DNA of 64,000 nt from an uncultured Allomuricauda sp. (GTDB lineage: Bacteria; Bacteroidota; Bacteroidia; Flavobacteriales; Flavobacteriaceae): NCBI RefSeq assembly GCF_947258355.1, contig NZ_CAMYIC010000012.1, positions 62,001 to 126,000 of the forward strand, in the 5' to 3' direction. The notes beneath the pieces are model-generated. The model worked only from the letters and a program-made list of their open reading frames with translations. It made no database searches and was not told where the DNA came from. Both the position numbers and the translations under genes were made by a program. Shown one piece after another: positions 62,663 to 64,000 of the stretch; position 1 is the first letter of the stretch, and every line of letters starts with the position of its first letter.

Positions 62663-63436
62663 CTAAACTTTCTCCTTGTTTTTCTTCAAAATTTCGTTGG
62701 CTAAGTTAAGATAATTGGAAGCTCCTTTACTGCTTGCATCATATTTTATAATGCTTTCGCCATAACTTGGGGCCTCGCTTAGCCTAACGTTTCGTTGGAT
62801 GATGGTATCAAAAACCATATCCGCGAAGTGTTTCTTCACTTCTTCAACAACTTGGTTGGAAAGTCGTAACCTGGAATCGTACATGGTCAATAACATTCCT
62901 TCGATGTCCAAATCGTTGTTGTGTATTTTTTGAACACTTTTTACCGTGTTCAATAGTTTGCCAAGACCTTCCAAAGCAAAATATTCGCATTGGATAGGAA
63001 TCATCACAGAATCGGCAGCAGTAAGTGCGTTCAGGGTTAATAACCCCAAAGATGGGGCGCAATCAATCAATACAAAATCATATTTATCGCCCAAATTCTT
63101 CAAGGCTTCTTTCATCATGTATTCCCTGTTGTCCTTGTCCACCAATTCAATTTCGATGGCCACTAGGTCAATATGTGCTGGTACTAGATCTACATTTGGA
63201 GAATCCGTTGGGATGGTAACTTCATCCACACTCATGGTATGTTCCAAAAGTTGATATGTACCTTTTTCTATTGAGTCCACATCGACACCCAAACCAGACG
63301 TTGCATTGGCTTGGGGGTCGGCATCAATCAACAACACCTTTTTTTCCAATACGCCTAAAGAGGCTGCAAGGTTTACCGTGGTGGTGGTTTTACCTACACC
63401 ACCCTTTTGGTTTGCAATTGCAATAATCTTGCCCAT
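62663..63436 (-). CDS. parA: Chromosome-partitioning ATPase ParA
   Basis: The 257-residue protein has the deviant Walker A KGGVGKTTT (11-19), DADPQANAT and VLIDCAPSLGLLT, the ParA/MinD signature. It drives origin segregation with ParB. A TATTTTTA box lies about 19 nt upstream on the minus strand but lacks a good -33 partner. Confidence 0.95.
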   Translation of the reverse strand: MGKIIAIANQKGGVGKTTTTVNLAASLGVLEKKVLLIDADPQANATSGLGVDVDSIEKGTYQLLEHTMSVDEVTIPTDSPNVDLVPAHIDLVAIEIELVDKDNREYMMKEALKNLGDKYDFVLIDCAPSLGLLTLNALTAADSVMIPIQCEYFALEGLGKLLNTVKSVQKIHNNDLDIEGMLLTMYDSRLRLSNQVVEEVKKHFADMVFDTIIQRNVRLSEAPSYGESIIKYDASSKGASNYLNLANEILKKNKEKV

Positions 63437-63570
63437 TTCATAGTAAGTTAGGTGCTAAAAATACGATTATTTAGCATGCAATAAAATGTAATTTGTTAAC
63501 AGGGGGTGAATAAATCTTACAATCTTCGTTAAAGTAAGTTAAAGTTTTGCTTGCTAGAATGTTATGTGGT

Positions 63571-64000
63571 TTAATCCAACAAAATATTAAGAATTTCTGT
63601 GGCTGCATCCGCAATTTTGGTGCCTGGTCCAAAAACGGCTACGGCTCCATTTTTTAAAAGATGGTCATAGTCTTGCTTTGGAATTACACCTCCTACGATT
63701 ACCATAATGTCCTCTCTGCCGTATTTTTTTAGTTCTTGAACCACTTCCGGCACAAGGGTCTTATGTCCTCCGGCCAATGAAGAAATTCCTAAAATGTGAA
63801 CGTCATTTTCCACGGCTTGTTTAGCTACCTCTGCAGGGGTTTGGAACAATGGTCCGATATCTACATCAAAACCAAGGTCGGCATACCCTGTTGCCACCAC
63901 TTTGGCCCCACGGTCATGACCATCTTGACCCATTTTTGCGACCATAATACGTGGACGTCGTCCTTCTTGCTCGGCAAAAGCATCTGCGAGCTTTCTGGCA
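63571..64000 (-). CDS. Methylmalonyl-CoA mutase, C-terminal part (5' end beyond window)
   Basis: The frame stays open to the right edge, so only the C-terminal 142 codons are visible. They form the B12-binding domain with the axial-His motif in [13 protein letters not shown], then [16 protein letters not shown] and [12 protein letters not shown]. The enzyme converts methylmalonyl-CoA to succinyl-CoA. [20 protein letters not shown] precedes the motif. Confidence 0.93.
   Translation of the reverse strand, partial: ARKLADAFAEQEGRRPRIMVAKMGQDGHDRGAKVVATGYADLGFDVDIGPLFQTPAEVAKQAVENDVHILGISSLAGGHKTLVPEVVQELKKYGREDIMVIVGGVIPKQDYDHLLKNGAVAVFGPGTKIADAATEILNILLD

Noticed and set aside
61757-63570. parS site near parAB
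   Set aside because: I looked for GTTTCACGTGAAAC-like sequences around parAB and saw none; CACGTG cores elsewhere (for example near 27333) lack the flanking bases.
1-64000. tRNA, rRNA, CRISPR arrays, insertion sequences and phage genes
   Set aside because: None could be recognised in either strand; all large open frames are accounted for by the listed genes.

Overview
The window looks like an ordinary chromosomal stretch of a marine Flavobacteriaceae (Bacteroidota), probably near Muricauda/Allomuricauda. This rests on gene content and signals, not on a database search. It carries gldI, a GH97 glucosidase with SusB-like catalytic motifs, WbqC, DUF349, DUF3810, DUF6122, DUF5683, DUF6503 and 'CCC motif' proteins. 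It also has many short-lipobox lipoproteins, few Shine-Dalgarno sequences, and upstream boxes matching the Bacteroidota sigma-A consensus TAnnTTTG. No rRNA, tRNA, CRISPR array, prophage or insertion sequence was seen. About 65 protein genes and one structured RNA fill the window densely, often with 1-25 nt overlaps.

Layout. 1-9.1 kb: a truncated DUF4105/Lnb protein, phosphatidylserine synthase with a PH-domain protein, an lptB/AhpD-like/tatC/kdsD block, recQ, and a trio of small membrane proteins. 9.1-17.8 kb: a lipoprotein, cysteine desulfurase, an M23 peptidase, then coiled-coil protein / zapA / 6S-like RNA / rny, and a secreted protein with W-rich repeats. 17.9-28.2 kb: DUF349 protein, the TPR-DUF368-DUF368-aroE operon, aminotransferase/OstA, DinB, and dps with a CRP/FNR-like palindrome. 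28.3-37.4 kb: GH97, purA, fur-like, relA/spoT, M48 protease, a SpoU methyltransferase and a DUF6503 lipoprotein. 37.4-39.7 kb: a hairpin repeat, an orphan carbamoyltransferase and a gene-free stretch, the most accessory-looking part. 39.7-47.9 kb: two amidohydrolase genes, DUF3810, and a cyclophilin-FKBP/gldI/nrnA operon. 47.9-57.7 kb: phoD, ndk, DUF721/recF, TPR/ribH, mutL, two rhomboids and a membrane endonuclease-fold protein. 57.7-64 kb: a minus-strand operon parA-parB-DUF5683-dapB-lepB-wbqC-DUF6122 and the end of a methylmalonyl-CoA mutase.

Shared themes. Envelope biogenesis recurs: LptB and an OstA-like protein and KdsD for LPS, Lnb for lipoproteins, TatC and LepB for export, and two DUF368 proteins for undecaprenyl-phosphate recycling. 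Genome maintenance is the second theme: RecQ, RecF, MutL, DUF721/DciA-like, ParAB and ZapA.

No clearly new multi-gene system was found. The best leads are: loss of expected catalytic or metal motifs in MutL, RecQ and two amidohydrolase domains; a repeat protein resembling plant kinase C-termini; an orphan carbamoyltransferase next to a REP-like hairpin cluster; a CRP-type site at dps; and promoter boxes that abut start codons, suggesting leaderless or near-leaderless mRNAs.
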